8,081 bases of DNA. Origin: Verrucomicrobiota bacterium. Lineage in GTDB: Bacteria; Verrucomicrobiota; Verrucomicrobiia; Opitutales; Opitutaceae. The stretch spans positions 1 through 8,081 of the forward strand of contig JAEXPL010000327.1 in NCBI GenBank assembly GCA_023446865.1, read 5' to 3'. Position numbers and translations under genes: made by a program. The notes beneath the pieces are model-generated. The model had not been told where the DNA came from, ran no database searches, and was given only the letters and a program-made list of their open reading frames with translations. This document shows, one piece after another, positions 1 to 6,620 of this stretch. Position 1 is the first letter of the stretch, and every line of letters begins with the position of its first letter.

Positions 1-123
1 CTGACGCTCTACATCACGCCGGTCGTGTACCTCTACTTCGCCAAGGTCATCGCCCGTCTCCGTGGCCCGGGCCCGAAGCCCGCCCCCGTTCCGGCCGCAG
101 TCATTGGGGCGGCCTCCCGGTAG
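1..123 (+). CDS. RND-family efflux transporter, C-terminal end (partial)
   Basis: The reading frame is open from the first base and ends at TAG 121-123, giving the last 40 residues of a larger protein. It begins LTLYITPVVYLYFAKVIAR, which matches the end of the final membrane helix of AcrB/MdtB/MdtC-type RND pumps (the family pattern is LTLYTTPVVYLY). A short basic, proline-rich cytoplasmic tail follows. Proteins of this family sit in the inner membrane and use the proton gradient to export drugs, metals or lipophilic compounds through a periplasmic adaptor and an outer-membrane channel. The substrate cannot be told from this piece. The adaptor and outer-membrane genes, if present, lie outside the window. 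The assignment rests on a short but characteristic motif. Confidence 0.85.
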   Translation: MTLYITPVVYLYFAKVIARLRGPGPKPAPVPAAVIGAASR

Positions 124-145
124 CCCCGCACGGATCCGTTTCCTC

Positions 146-186
146 ATGGCGCGGTGCCCGCTCGGGCCCGCGCCATTTGCATGTTT
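146..186 (+). terminator. Rho-independent terminator of the RND pump gene
   Basis: A 9-bp stem (ATGGCGCGG with CCGCGCCAT, 146-154 and 168-176) is extended past one bulged T by a 4-bp GCCC/GGGC stem with a four-base loop. The T-rich stretch TTGCATGTTT follows. It lies 22 bases after the pump's stop codon. The T tract is on the plus-strand side only, so it should end plus-strand transcription. Confidence 0.7.
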
Positions 187-196
187 CCACGATTCT

Positions 197-463
197 ATGA
201 CAGTGGCGCCAACCGTTGTCTCCAACAGCCCGGTGCGCGCGCCGTTCCGGTGGATGGTGGCCGAGGCCGAGCGCGCCGCCGCCCGGATCGACGGGCGCCG
301 TCTCCGCCACTTGCTCGCCCCTCCCCCGGTACCATTGCCCTCCTGGGCCGACCGTGCCCACGAATTGCTCACCGCCGGTTGGCGGCCGGCCGAGTTCTTC
401 CCGAGACTTCCGCGCGGCTGGCGGCAACTCCGGTTTTGCCCTTCGCGCTACCCGACCAGATGA
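197..463 (+). CDS. Possible small protein of unknown function (88 aa)
   Basis: I do not recognise this protein. From ATG 197 it gives an 88-residue basic, tryptophan- and arginine-rich chain with no membrane helix or signal peptide. It contains WMVAEAERAAARI and WADRAHELLTAGWRPAEFF, which look like short amphipathic helices. Third codon positions are mostly G or C over the first two thirds, as in neighbouring genes. The frame is also open upstream to 62, but that would overlap the pump gene and its terminator, so ATG 197 is preferred. No Shine-Dalgarno is visible, and the start lies only about 20 bases beyond the terminator hairpin, leaving little room for a promoter. The frame in 154-468 is also open but its protein looks less natural. 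It may be a real small gene or chance in GC-rich DNA. Confidence 0.4.
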   Translation: MTVAPTVVSNSPVRAPFRWMVAEAERAAARIDGRRLRHLLAPPPVPLPSWADRAHELLTAGWRPAEFFPRLPRGWRQLRFCPSRYPTR

Positions 464-477
464 CTTGACCCGCTCCC

Positions 478-512
478 AAAGACAAAACGCGCACCGGTTG
501 CCCAGTGCGCGT
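478..512 (-). terminator. Rho-independent terminator of the TPR membrane protein gene
   Basis: A perfect 8-bp inverted repeat (ACGCGCAC 487-494, GTGCGCGT 505-512) encloses a 10-base loop. Read on the minus strand, the hairpin runs directly into TTTTGTCTTT. It lies 26 bases beyond the stop codon of the minus-strand gene ending at 539. Read on the plus strand it has no T tract, so it serves the minus-strand gene. Confidence 0.8.
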
Positions 513-538
513 CTCGAAAAATCTGCCGTTGGCGCCGT

Positions 539-1303
539 TTACTTCGCGCCGGGGATGGTCAGCTTGAGGTCGCCGCCGTTGGCCGGTGCGGCCGCGGGAG
601 TCGCGTCAGGGGCGACCGGCGCTGGTGGCAGGCTCATCCGGAGGATCATCGCGCGCTGCGTCCAGGTTCCGGCGACATCAATCGCCTGCACCTCGTCGAG
701 CGCCTTGCGGGCATCGGCGAAGCGCCCGCCTTCAGCCGCGAGCACCGCCAAGTGGTATTTCGCCTCGCTGCGCGTACCGGCCGAAAGCTTCAGGTCGGCA
801 GCGATCGCCTTGAAGGCCTCCTCGGCCTTGGCCTTCTCGCCGGCCACAGACTGGCTGAAGGCCTGGCCGATGAGCGCACGACCGCCAAAAACGCTGCCGG
901 CGGTAAGCGGGGCGGCCTTGCCGTAGGCGGCGACCGCCTCGGCGTACTTGCCCTCCTTGAAGGCCGCATCACCGAGCGCGAGCCACGCCAGACCGGCCAA
1001 CGGATGGCTCGCGTGCGCGGCGGTGAAGGCGCGCAACTTGGCGACATCGTTCTCGGCCGTGGCGAACTCGACGCCCGTGGCCTTCTCCCGTTGCTCAAGG
1101 TAATAGAGCACGAACTCCTTGCCCAGCAGCACGGCCAGCACCAGCGCGCAGCTGAGCAGGATCGTCTTCTTGTTCTCGATCCAGAAGACCTGCGCGCGCT
1201 CCTCGAAGGTCGGTTCCGGCAACGGCGTGCCGTCGGCCGACACGACCTTGGGCTCGTCGCTGGAAAGGGGGGATTTGGGTTGCGGGGTCGGCTGGCTGCT
1301 CAT
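539..1303 (-). CDS. Membrane-anchored TPR-like repeat protein (YfgM/TPR_21-like)
   Basis: This 254-residue protein has a hydrophilic N-terminal segment (1-46), a single membrane helix at about 47-66 and a helical region at 75-222. That region contains TPR-like pairs, for example LAWLALGDAAFKEGKYAEAVAAYGKA (105-130) and a second pair near 176-206 ending in GRFADARKALDEV. A proline/alanine-rich tail closes it. The layout FEERAQVFWIENKK, membrane helix, TPR array resembles the TPR_21 family with E. coli YfgM, a protein attached to the SecYEG translocon that works with periplasmic chaperones. The same periplasmic scaffold role is inferred here, not shown. ATG 1303 is chosen because it gives the normal start just before the conserved segment; the frame stays open to 1435, but that extra piece looks non-coding. 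No clear Shine-Dalgarno is seen. It has its own terminator and appears monocistronic. Confidence 0.8.
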   Translation of the reverse strand: MSSQPTPQPKSPLSSDEPKVVSADGTPLPEPTFEERAQVFWIENKKTILLSCALVLAVLLGKEFVLYYLEQREKATGVEFATAENDVAKLRAFTAAHASHPLAGLAWLALGDAAFKEGKYAEAVAAYGKAAPLTAGSVFGGRALIGQAFSQSVAGEKAKAEEAFKAIAADLKLSAGTRSEAKYHLAVLAAEGGRFADARKALDEVQAIDVAGTWTQRAMILRMSLPPAPVAPDATPAAAPANGGDLKLTIPGAK

Positions 1304-1585
1304 GGAGACGGAGTTTGCGGATGGAAAAGGCGCGAAGCGGTAACAAACGCCCGACGCCCCGTCCAGCCTTTCCCTCCACCCCGCGCAAAAGGAGGCTCGC
1401 GACCGGGCCGGGACCCTCCCGACTACGGGCGCCATCCCCCCATGGGCGGCGGCGCGCCCTCGGCGATTTCCTCCCGTGGGGGAAAGCCCCCGGCGACCCT
1501 GTCACCCCCGGGCCGCCCGCCGTATCCTGGAATATGAGCGAAGGCCTGCAGACCGCCGCCCCACCCCGCCGACGATGCTCGTGCC
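1304..1585. other. Divergent intergenic region, no supported gene
   Basis: This is very GC-rich DNA between the TPR membrane protein gene (minus) and the small plus-strand frame at 1586; it should carry the promoter of the former. A short G/C hairpin (GGGGG 1478-1482, CCCCC 1487-1491, loop AAAG) is present without a T tract. A longer imperfect pair, GGGCGC 1427-1432 with GCGCCC 1454-1459, is also seen. I could not place a convincing -10/-35 pair or a known riboswitch core. Long frames crossing it on both strands look like by-products of high GC. Confidence 0.4.
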
Positions 1586-1723
1586 ATGCGTCTCAACCTC
1601 CGCTCCGTCTCGGTCTTGGTCGCCGCCCTGGGTTGTCTCTTGTTCGCGTTCGGTGGATTCATGCTCTTCCCGGTTGCGTTCGACCTGTGGGAACACGGCC
1701 GCACCGACCCGTCCGCTGCGTAG
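1586..1723 (+). CDS. Possible small membrane peptide (45 aa), maybe a transporter relic
   Basis: ATG 1586 to TAG 1721-1723 encodes 45 residues: a short basic start (MRLNLRSVSV), one hydrophobic helix at about 8-32, and a polar end DLWEHGRTDPSAA. The positive-inside start followed by a clean membrane helix is unlike the arginine/proline-rich chance frames around it. The start resembles the N-terminus of TrkH-type potassium transporters as I recall them (a basic start, then a Leu-rich helix with FMLFP), so it could be the surviving 5' end of a deleted trkH-like gene. It could equally be a genuine small membrane protein. Reading on in any frame from 1700 to 1830 gives no convincing TrkH continuation. 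No Shine-Dalgarno is visible. It lies 104 bases before the histidine kinase start. Confidence 0.4.
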   Translation: MRLNLRSVSVLVAALGCLLFAFGGFMLFPVAFDLWEHGRTDPSAA

Positions 1724-1827
1724 AGGACCGGCTCCGCCGCCGTTCGGCCGGCCAAATTCACCGCCGGCAGCGATTGCCTCGCCTGGCGGCGCCGCGGCCG
1801 TAGGGTTGGGTCAGCCCGACCCTCCGC

Positions 1828-2988
1828 GTGTCCACCGCCCGAAGCCACCCACCGACCAGCAAGATCTACCTCCACGGCCAGCTCGCCGGCTGGGGCGGCT
1901 TCCTGATCCTGCGGCTGTACCTCACCGCCTTCTATTGTTCGAAGACGCCGGGCACCGACCTGCTCAACGCCTGCCTGCTGGAAACCGTCGCCCACCTCTT
2001 CAGCGCCGGATGGTCGCACCTCACCTGGCGATGGATCAACCGCCCCGAACTCGGCCGCCGCGGCTACAAGCGCCTCACCGTCGAGGGCGCGCTCGTCGCC
2101 AACCTCGGCACCATCCCCCTCGTCCTCCTCACCTGGTACCCGAGCACCACAATCTACGCCCTGGACTTCGCCCGCTTCGGCACCTGGCCGTTCCTCTGGA
2201 TCATCGTCGGCCAGAACACCCTCATCACCACCCTCTGGTTCTGGTCCCTCGTCGCCCTTCTCTACTTTGACCGCGTCCGTCAGCTCGAGGTCGCCCACGC
2301 CGAGGCACGCGCCGCCGCGCGCGAAGCGCAGCTCCACGCCCTCCGCGGCCAGATCAACCCGCACTTCCTCTTCAACAGCTTCAACTCCCTCCGCGCCCTC
2401 ATCGCGCTCGACCCCTCCCGCGCCTCGGACGCCCTCACCCAGCTCTCCGGCCTCCTCCGCTACTCGCTCACCAGCGCCGACCGCCTCGTCGTCCCGCTCG
2501 CCGAGGAGCTGCAGATCGTCCAGCGCTACCTCGAACTGGAGAAACTCCGCCTCGGCGAACGCCTCTCCGTCGTCGCCGATCTCCCGGTCCAGTGCGACGG
2601 CGCGCTTGTGCCGCCGATGCTCCTCCAGGGCCTCGTCGAGAACGCCGTGAAGTTCGGCCCCGCCGCGCGCAAGGCCGGCGGCCAGATCACCTACTCCGTC
2701 GCGCTCGACGGCGACCGTCTCCGCCTGCGCATCACCAACCCCGGGCGCCTCGCCACCGCCTCCGACTCCACCGCGCTCGGCCTGCGCAACCTGCGCGACC
2801 GCCTCCGGCTGCTCTACGAAGGAGCCGCCTCCCTCTCCCTGCGCGAGGAGAACGCCGATCAGGTCGTCGCCGAGGCCGAGCTCCCTGCCCGGCCGCCGGA
2901 GACGAACCTCCGCTCCGCCGCCGACCAGCGCCCCGCTCCCGCCTGCCGCATCCGCGGCCTGTTCCAGCCCCGGAACTCGACACCCTAA
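1828..2988 (+). CDS. LytS/YehU-type membrane sensor histidine kinase
   Basis: This 386-residue protein begins with about four membrane segments (roughly 18-37, 45-63, 87-104 and 119-147) with almost no extracytoplasmic domain. A coiled linker (150-172) leads to the His_kinase motif QINPHFLFNSFN, where H179 is the expected phosphorylated residue. The ATPase domain follows, with its N box LVENAVKFG (269-277) and a G2-like GLRNLRDRL (318-326). This is the PF06580 class, whose members autophosphorylate and pass phosphate to LytTR-type regulators; such a regulator lies just downstream. GTG 1828 is the first usable start after the in-frame TAG at 1801. Oddities are the G1 position, which reads ITNPGRL instead of the usual DNGPG form, and a proline/arginine-rich tail of about 33 residues after the expected domain end. 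The signal sensed cannot be read from the sequence. Confidence 0.93.
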   Translation: MSTARSHPPTSKIYLHGQLAGWGGFLILRLYLTAFYCSKTPGTDLLNACLLETVAHLFSAGWSHLTWRWINRPELGRRGYKRLTVEGALVANLGTIPLVLLTWYPSTTIYALDFARFGTWPFLWIIVGQNTLITTLWFWSLVALLYFDRVRQLEVAHAEARAAAREAQLHALRGQINPHFLFNSFNSLRALIALDPSRASDALTQLSGLLRYSLTSADRLVVPLAEELQIVQRYLELEKLRLGERLSVVADLPVQCDGALVPPMLLQGLVENAVKFGPAARKAGGQITYSVALDGDRLRLRITNPGRLATASDSTALGLRNLRDRLRLLYEGAASLSLREENADQVVAEAELPARPPETNLRSAADQRPAPACRIRGLFQPRNSTP

Positions 2989-3063
2989 GCCGCAATAGCC
3001 CGGTCTCCTCACCATCCCGCACCCCATCCGCCACGCCCCCCTGGGCGTCCGGCGTCGTTGTTC

Positions 3064-3095
3064 TCCTGATTTCCTGAGTTCCAGATTCTTCCCCG
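3064..3095. repeat. Octamer-based C/T-rich intergenic repeat, copy A
   Basis: TCCTGATTTCCTGAGTTCCA followed by GATTCT lies between the kinase and regulator genes. It shares 25 of 26 bases with copy C (3970-3995). Internally it reads as consecutive 8-base units of the form TTCCTGAK, ending in TTCCAGAT. Confidence 0.7.
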
Positions 3096-3120
3096 TTCCG
3101 TCTTCCCTCTTCCCCAATCG

Positions 3121-3849
3121 ATGAACGCCCTCGTGATCGACGACGAACCCCTCGCCCGCGCCGAGATGCGCCGACTCCTCCGCGCGCACCCCGACATCGT
3201 GATCGTCGGCGAGGCCGGCGACGCCGACCAGGCCCGCGCCGCCATCGCCCGCGCCGCGCCCGAGCTGCTCTTCCTCGACGTGCAGATGCCCGAGGAAACC
3301 GGCTTCGATCTCCTCGCCTCGCTCGGCGAGGGCGTGCCGCCCGTGATCTTCACCACCGCCTTCGACCAGCACGCCGTGCGCGCCTTCGAGTTCGGCGCCC
3401 TAGACTACCTCGTCAAACCCGTCGAGCCCGAGCGCCTCGCCGTCGCGCTCGACCGTGTGCGGCACCGCGCCGAAGCCGCCCCCGAAACACCATCGGGCGT
3501 TCCGCCCCACCAGCTCCGTTCCGACGAAAAGGTTTTTGTCCGCCAGGAGGACCGCTGCTGGTTCGTCCCGCTCGAATCGATCCGCGGCTTCGAGAGCGCC
3601 GATGACTCCGTCCGCCTCTGGCTGGCCGACGCCACCCCGCTCCTCCATCGCTCGCTCGCCCAGCTCGAGGAACGCCTGCCCGCGGACCTCTTCTTCCGCG
3701 CCAACCGCTCGCAGATCGTCAACCTCCGCAACGTCGAGCGCGTCGAGCCCTGGTTCAGCGGCTGCCTCAAGATCACGCTCACCGGCGGCCGCACCGTCGA
3801 ACTCTCCCGCCGTCAGTCGCAGCTCTTCCGCGACAAGCTGGGACTGTGA
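3121..3849 (+). CDS. LytTR-family response regulator (partner of the upstream kinase)
   Basis: This 242-residue regulator has two domains. The receiver domain (1-120) has the acidic pair D7/D8, the phosphoacceptor D53 in LLFLDVQMP, T79 and K99 in DYLVKPV, so all key residues are present. A linker (about 115-135) leads to a LytTR DNA-binding domain (about 136-240) with the family signatures FFRANRSQIVNL and the closing SRRQSQLFRDKLGL. In this family phosphorylation at the conserved Asp promotes dimerisation and binding to paired short direct repeats in target promoters. The size is typical for the LytT/AgrA/YehT type. ATG 3121 fits the start of the receiver fold exactly; no Shine-Dalgarno is evident. 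It lies 132 bases after the kinase gene, a wider gap than usual for a co-translated pair, and that gap contains repeat copy A. The targets are unknown. Confidence 0.95.
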   Translation: MNALVIDDEPLARAEMRRLLRAHPDIVIVGEAGDADQARAAIARAAPELLFLDVQMPEETGFDLLASLGEGVPPVIFTTAFDQHAVRAFEFGALDYLVKPVEPERLAVALDRVRHRAEAAPETPSGVPPHQLRSDEKVFVRQEDRCWFVPLESIRGFESADDSVRLWLADATPLLHRSLAQLEERLPADLFFRANRSQIVNLRNVERVEPWFSGCLKITLTGGRTVELSRRQSQLFRDKLGL

Positions 3850-3917
3850 GCCGACTCACCTACTCCACTGGAGAAAGGTTTATCGTCGCCACCAGCAGTC
3901 TCCATCCGTTCCCGCCT

Positions 3918-3940
3918 TCCTGATTTCGACATTCTCCTCT
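3918..3940. repeat. Octamer-based C/T-rich intergenic repeat, copy B (short form)
   Basis: TCCTGATTTCGACATTCTCC lies downstream of the regulator gene. Aligned with copy C it lacks exactly one 8-base unit (TTCCTGAG) and has one substitution (TTCGACAT for TTCCACAT). Confidence 0.6.
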
Positions 3941-3969
3941 CGGGAAACCAAGCTGCGGCGCCCTTCCGT

Positions 3970-4000
3970 TCCTGATTTCCTGAGTTCCACATTCTCCCAT
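3970..4000. repeat. Octamer-based C/T-rich intergenic repeat, copy C
   Basis: TCCTGATTTCCTGAGTTCCA followed by CATTCT repeats copy A with a single mismatch. It lies in the 186-base convergent gap between the regulator gene and purU. No classical terminator was found in that gap for either gene. Confidence 0.7.
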
Positions 4001-4035
4001 CTCTTCCGCCTCCGGAGAATGTTCCCGTCCGTTCC

Positions 4036-4902
4036 TCAGTCGAACACCACCGTCTTGCGCCCGTAGACGAGCACCCGGTGGTCGAGGTGCCAGCGCACCG
4101 CCTGCGCCAGCACGAGGCGCTCGAGGTCGCGGCCCTTGCGCACGAGGTCGTCGACCCCGTGCCGGTGCGTCACGCGCGCAACGTCCTGATGAATGATCGG
4201 GCCGTCGTCGAGCACCGCGGTCGCGAAATGCGCCGTGGCACCGATGAGCTTCACGCCACGTTCGTGCGCCTGATGGTAGGGCTTGCCCCCCGCGAAGGCC
4301 GGCAGAAACGAGTGGTGGATGTTGATCACCGGGCAGCCGACGGTCGCCAGAAACTCCGGCGAGAGCACTTGCATGTAGCGCGCCATCACCACGAGGTCGG
4401 CGCTGTGCTGCTTGCAGATCTGGATCTGTTGCGCCTCGGCCGCGGCCTTCGTCGCCGCCGTCACCGGCACATGGTGGAACGGCAGGCCGTAGCCCTTCGT
4501 CGCCGTCTCGAGCTCCGTGTGGTTGGAAATCACCGCCACGAAGTCGCCGCGGAAATCGCCCGCCTTCCACCGCAGCAGCAGGTCGTGGAAGCAGTGGTCG
4601 AACTTCGAGACGAAGAGCACCATCTTCGGCCGCACGGTCGAGACGCGCACGTCGGTCTTCATCCCGAGGCTGTCGCCGAAGGTCGCGAACTCGCGCATCT
4701 CCAGCGCCGCGTCGCCCTCCGGCACCCACTCCATGCGCTGGAAGAAGATGCCCGCCTCCTCGTCGCGATGCTGGTCGGCGTGGAGGATGTTGCCCCCGCG
4801 CAGGGAAATCCAACCGGCGACGTTCGCCACGAGGCCACGGCGGTCGGGACCATGCAGCAGAGCGGTGATGACGGGGGCGGAGGTGTTCGAGGCGGAAGAC
4901 AC
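4036..4902 (-). CDS. purU: Formyltetrahydrofolate deformylase PurU
   Basis: The enzyme hydrolyses 10-formyltetrahydrofolate to tetrahydrofolate and formate (EC 3.5.1.10), which balances one-carbon pools and supplies formate for PurT-dependent purine synthesis. From GTG 4902 the product is 288 residues, the usual length. An ACT domain spans about 10-90 (HGPDRRGLVANVAGWI, GGNILHADQH) and a formyltransferase-type domain spans about 92-286. The catalytic triad of this fold is visible as N194 and H196 in INIHHSFLPAFAGG and D232 in AVLDDGPIIHQD. The frame stays open upstream to ATG 5034, but that extension would nearly reach the start of the divergent gene and does not look like PurU. A G-rich GGTTGGGG stretch just before the GTG may serve as ribosome-binding site. 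The gene stands alone and is divergent from the gene at 5038 across 135 bases. Confidence 0.95.
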   Translation of the reverse strand: MSSASNTSAPVITALLHGPDRRGLVANVAGWISLRGGNILHADQHRDEEAGIFFQRMEWVPEGDAALEMREFATFGDSLGMKTDVRVSTVRPKMVLFVSKFDHCFHDLLLRWKAGDFRGDFVAVISNHTELETATKGYGLPFHHVPVTAATKAAAEAQQIQICKQHSADLVVMARYMQVLSPEFLATVGCPVINIHHSFLPAFAGGKPYHQAHERGVKLIGATAHFATAVLDDGPIIHQDVARVTHRHGVDDLVRKGRDLERLVLAQAVRWHLDHRVLVYGRKTVVFD

Positions 4903-5037
4903 GATACCCCAACCGCTAGAGTCCGCCCCGCCCCACGGCAAACCGAGTTTTCGCGCCTCCGTGTCGACGGCGTGCTCGCACACCGCTTCCTCGCTTGCGC
5001 CTGGCGGCTCGACTCCGGCCGAGAACGTCTCCAATCC

Positions 5038-6366
5038 ATGGACGTGGAAACCACCCCTCGTCCATCCCGCGCCGCCGCCACGCTGCGCATCCTTTCGGCC
5101 GTCCTCGCGACCGCCGTGGCGACATTGCTCGGGCTCGTGCTCAGCCTGGGAGTTTGGATCCTCGCCACCGACCTCGATAAACCTAATCCCAAGCCTCTTG
5201 GGGCAGCGATCCTCTCCGTGCTCACACTGGGGGTCGCCGGTTGCGTCCTCTGTCTCGTCTACCGGGTCAGGGCCAAATTCACGCTCCCGTGCCTGATCCT
5301 CTGCTCGGGCCTGCTCGCCTTTCTAGCGCTCGACGATCTTCACCGCACACCAGAGCCCGATTTCGGCCCCGTCGCCGCCCCTGGTTCGCCCGAGTACCGT
5401 GCGTACATGCAGATGGCCAAGGGAACACCGGATAGCATCACCTCCGAGATCTCTCTCCCGCAAAACCCGAAGGAACTCTTCATCCTCGCCAAGCCGGAGG
5501 AGTGGGACTCGCTACTCACATCGCACCACGACCAGATCATTACAGAGTGGGAAACCGACACCCTCGGGCGCCAATGGCTGGAAGATCTGGCGGCGCTTCC
5601 GCCAACCGCCGGCGCCATCGAACACAAAAGAATCGAAGCGCCACTTCTGGCCTTTGGGCCCTCCCGCGCCATCGCTAGCCGCCACATCGCCCATACTCTT
5701 CTCTTGGCGCGCGATGGTCACGCTAACGAGGCCAGCGCTCAGCTCCTCACCCTATTGCACGCATGCTACGCACTCGAACGCATCAGCGTAGGTCCAGTTG
5801 ATCAGATGATTGCCTTCGTCATCGAGAAGAAGGCATATGCCGCAGCTCGACACCTTCTGGATCGCGGCTCGCTCAATGGGGCACTTTCCGAACCCTTGGT
5901 ACGCGCTCTTGAGGCGGCACCTCCCGTCCAGCTCAAGGCAAAACGCATGATTCTCGGCGACCTCCAAATCCAGCGGGATGTCACCGATCGAATACGGCGC
6001 AACTCCGTGATGGGCACACTCTCGCAACAGGACGGAAAACGACGGAACCTGTTTCCAGCGCTCACCTGTTTCGTCTTCCACCCCTACCGAATGGAGCGCG
6101 AGCGGATCGAAGTGCATACGCAGATTACGGCGCGCGTTGCCGCGCGCCAGCTCGACGGCGCTCAAGCCGCCATCGATGACTACACGCGGTTCAGCATCAC
6201 CTGGATTCGGAACCCTGTAGGTCGTAAGCTCGCGGCCACAGCGACCGCATCGATGGAAAAGCTCGGCCGCAACCTCTGGGCCGCCGAGGACGAACGCCTC
6301 GCCCTGCTCGCGCGTTTGCAGGGTTCATCAACCGCCGCGCCGTCGGCCATACCCCCACAGAGCTGA
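5038..6366 (+). CDS. Membrane protein of unknown function (442 aa)
   Basis: I can give no function. From ATG 5038 the protein has three hydrophobic segments near the N-terminus (about 17-43, 54-75 and 81-98), then a long, mainly helical soluble part (about 105-430). Parts such as SRHIAHTLLLARDGHANEASAQLLTLLHACYALE (209-247) look like TPR-like helix pairs, and NPVGRKLAATATASMEKLGR (392-411) resembles the end of a group of uncharacterised verrucomicrobial proteins as I recall them. The frame is open back to 4078, but that stretch is the antisense of purU; the natural membrane-protein start is ATG 5038. Codon use is unlike the neighbours: in codons 5761-5820 only 11 of 20 third positions are G or C, against 20 of 20 at 2341-2400 in the kinase gene. 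This may mean weaker selection, low expression or a later arrival. Confidence 0.85.
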   Translation: MDVETTPRPSRAAATLRILSAVLATAVATLLGLVLSLGVWILATDLDKPNPKPLGAAILSVLTLGVAGCVLCLVYRVRAKFTLPCLILCSGLLAFLALDDLHRTPEPDFGPVAAPGSPEYRAYMQMAKGTPDSITSEISLPQNPKELFILAKPEEWDSLLTSHHDQIITEWETDTLGRQWLEDLAALPPTAGAIEHKRIEAPLLAFGPSRAIASRHIAHTLLLARDGHANEASAQLLTLLHACYALERISVGPVDQMIAFVIEKKAYAAARHLLDRGSLNGALSEPLVRALEAAPPVQLKAKRMILGDLQIQRDVTDRIRRNSVMGTLSQQDGKRRNLFPALTCFVFHPYRMERERIEVHTQITARVAARQLDGAQAAIDDYTRFSITWIRNPVGRKLAATATASMEKLGRNLWAAEDERLALLARLQGSSTAAPSAIPPQS

Positions 6367-6422
6367 GCCGGCCAGACTGCCAGCCCTCGTCACTCGAGAC
6401 CCACGTTCGTCCGCCTCGGCCC

Positions 6423-6620
6423 TCAGTGCAGGATCTCGCCCCGGGTGCAATCGCCGGGGATGTCGAGGAGGACGATGCTGGAGATCGTCTTGAAGGCGGT
6501 GTGATCGGCGTAGGTCCAGACAACCTGCTTGTCACGCGTCACCTCGATCACGTGCGGACCCTGGCCGAGCTGGCCGTGGCCGAGCCAGTTCGTGAGCACG
6601 GTGTTGCGGTTGGGCAGGCG
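6423..6620 (-). pseudogene. C-terminal remnant of a PQQ/WD40-like beta-propeller protein
   Basis: Reading on from the GH105 stop codon in the same frame gives 65 codons to TGA 6423-6425. They begin RLPNRNTVLTNWLGHG and continue with GPHVIEVTRDKQVVWTY and HTAFKTISSIVLLD. This is a typical last blade of PQQ-like or WD40-like beta-propeller proteins of Verrucomicrobiota and Planctomycetota, where 'RLPNGNTLLTNWLGHG' followed by 'EVTPDKKVVWTF' is common (from memory of the family). No start codon with a ribosome-binding site precedes it, and none of the other blades is present in any frame, so it is a broken remnant, not a gene. It sits directly behind the GH105 gene, which suggests that the propeller gene once lay next to it or was joined to it by a deletion. 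A read-through of the TAG would make a fusion protein of about 447 residues. Confidence 0.7.

Noticed and set aside
1304..1435. Longer TPR membrane protein starting at 1435
   Set aside because: The extension lacks protein character; ATG 1303 gives the normal hydrophilic start before the membrane helix.
1340..1520. Possible structured RNA on the minus strand (RNase P RNA-like GGGAGGAAA stretch)
   Set aside because: Only one short element resembles it; the other conserved blocks of RNase P RNA are absent and the region is far too short.
1476..2270. 264-codon plus-strand open frame overlapping the kinase start
   Set aside because: Its product is proline/arginine-rich and lies in another frame of the kinase gene, whose motifs are unambiguous.
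1423..3372. 649-codon minus-strand open frame across the kinase and regulator genes
   Set aside because: It is antisense to two well-supported genes with intact family motifs; its glycine/glutamate/arginine-rich product with no recognisable domain is typical of high-GC shadow frames.
3850..4035. Terminator in the convergent gap between the regulator gene and purU
   Set aside because: Only a 4-bp CTCC/GGAG hairpin near 3866-3876 was seen, too weak and without a proper T tract; the gap mainly holds repeat copies B and C.
4903..5034. Longer PurU starting at ATG 5034
   Set aside because: The extra 44 residues do not resemble PurU, whose family length is met from GTG 4902, and they would nearly reach the divergent gene's start.
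4078..5037. N-terminal extension of the 442-residue membrane protein
   Set aside because: The stretch is antisense to purU, whose ACT and catalytic motifs are clear; the natural start with membrane helices is ATG 5038.
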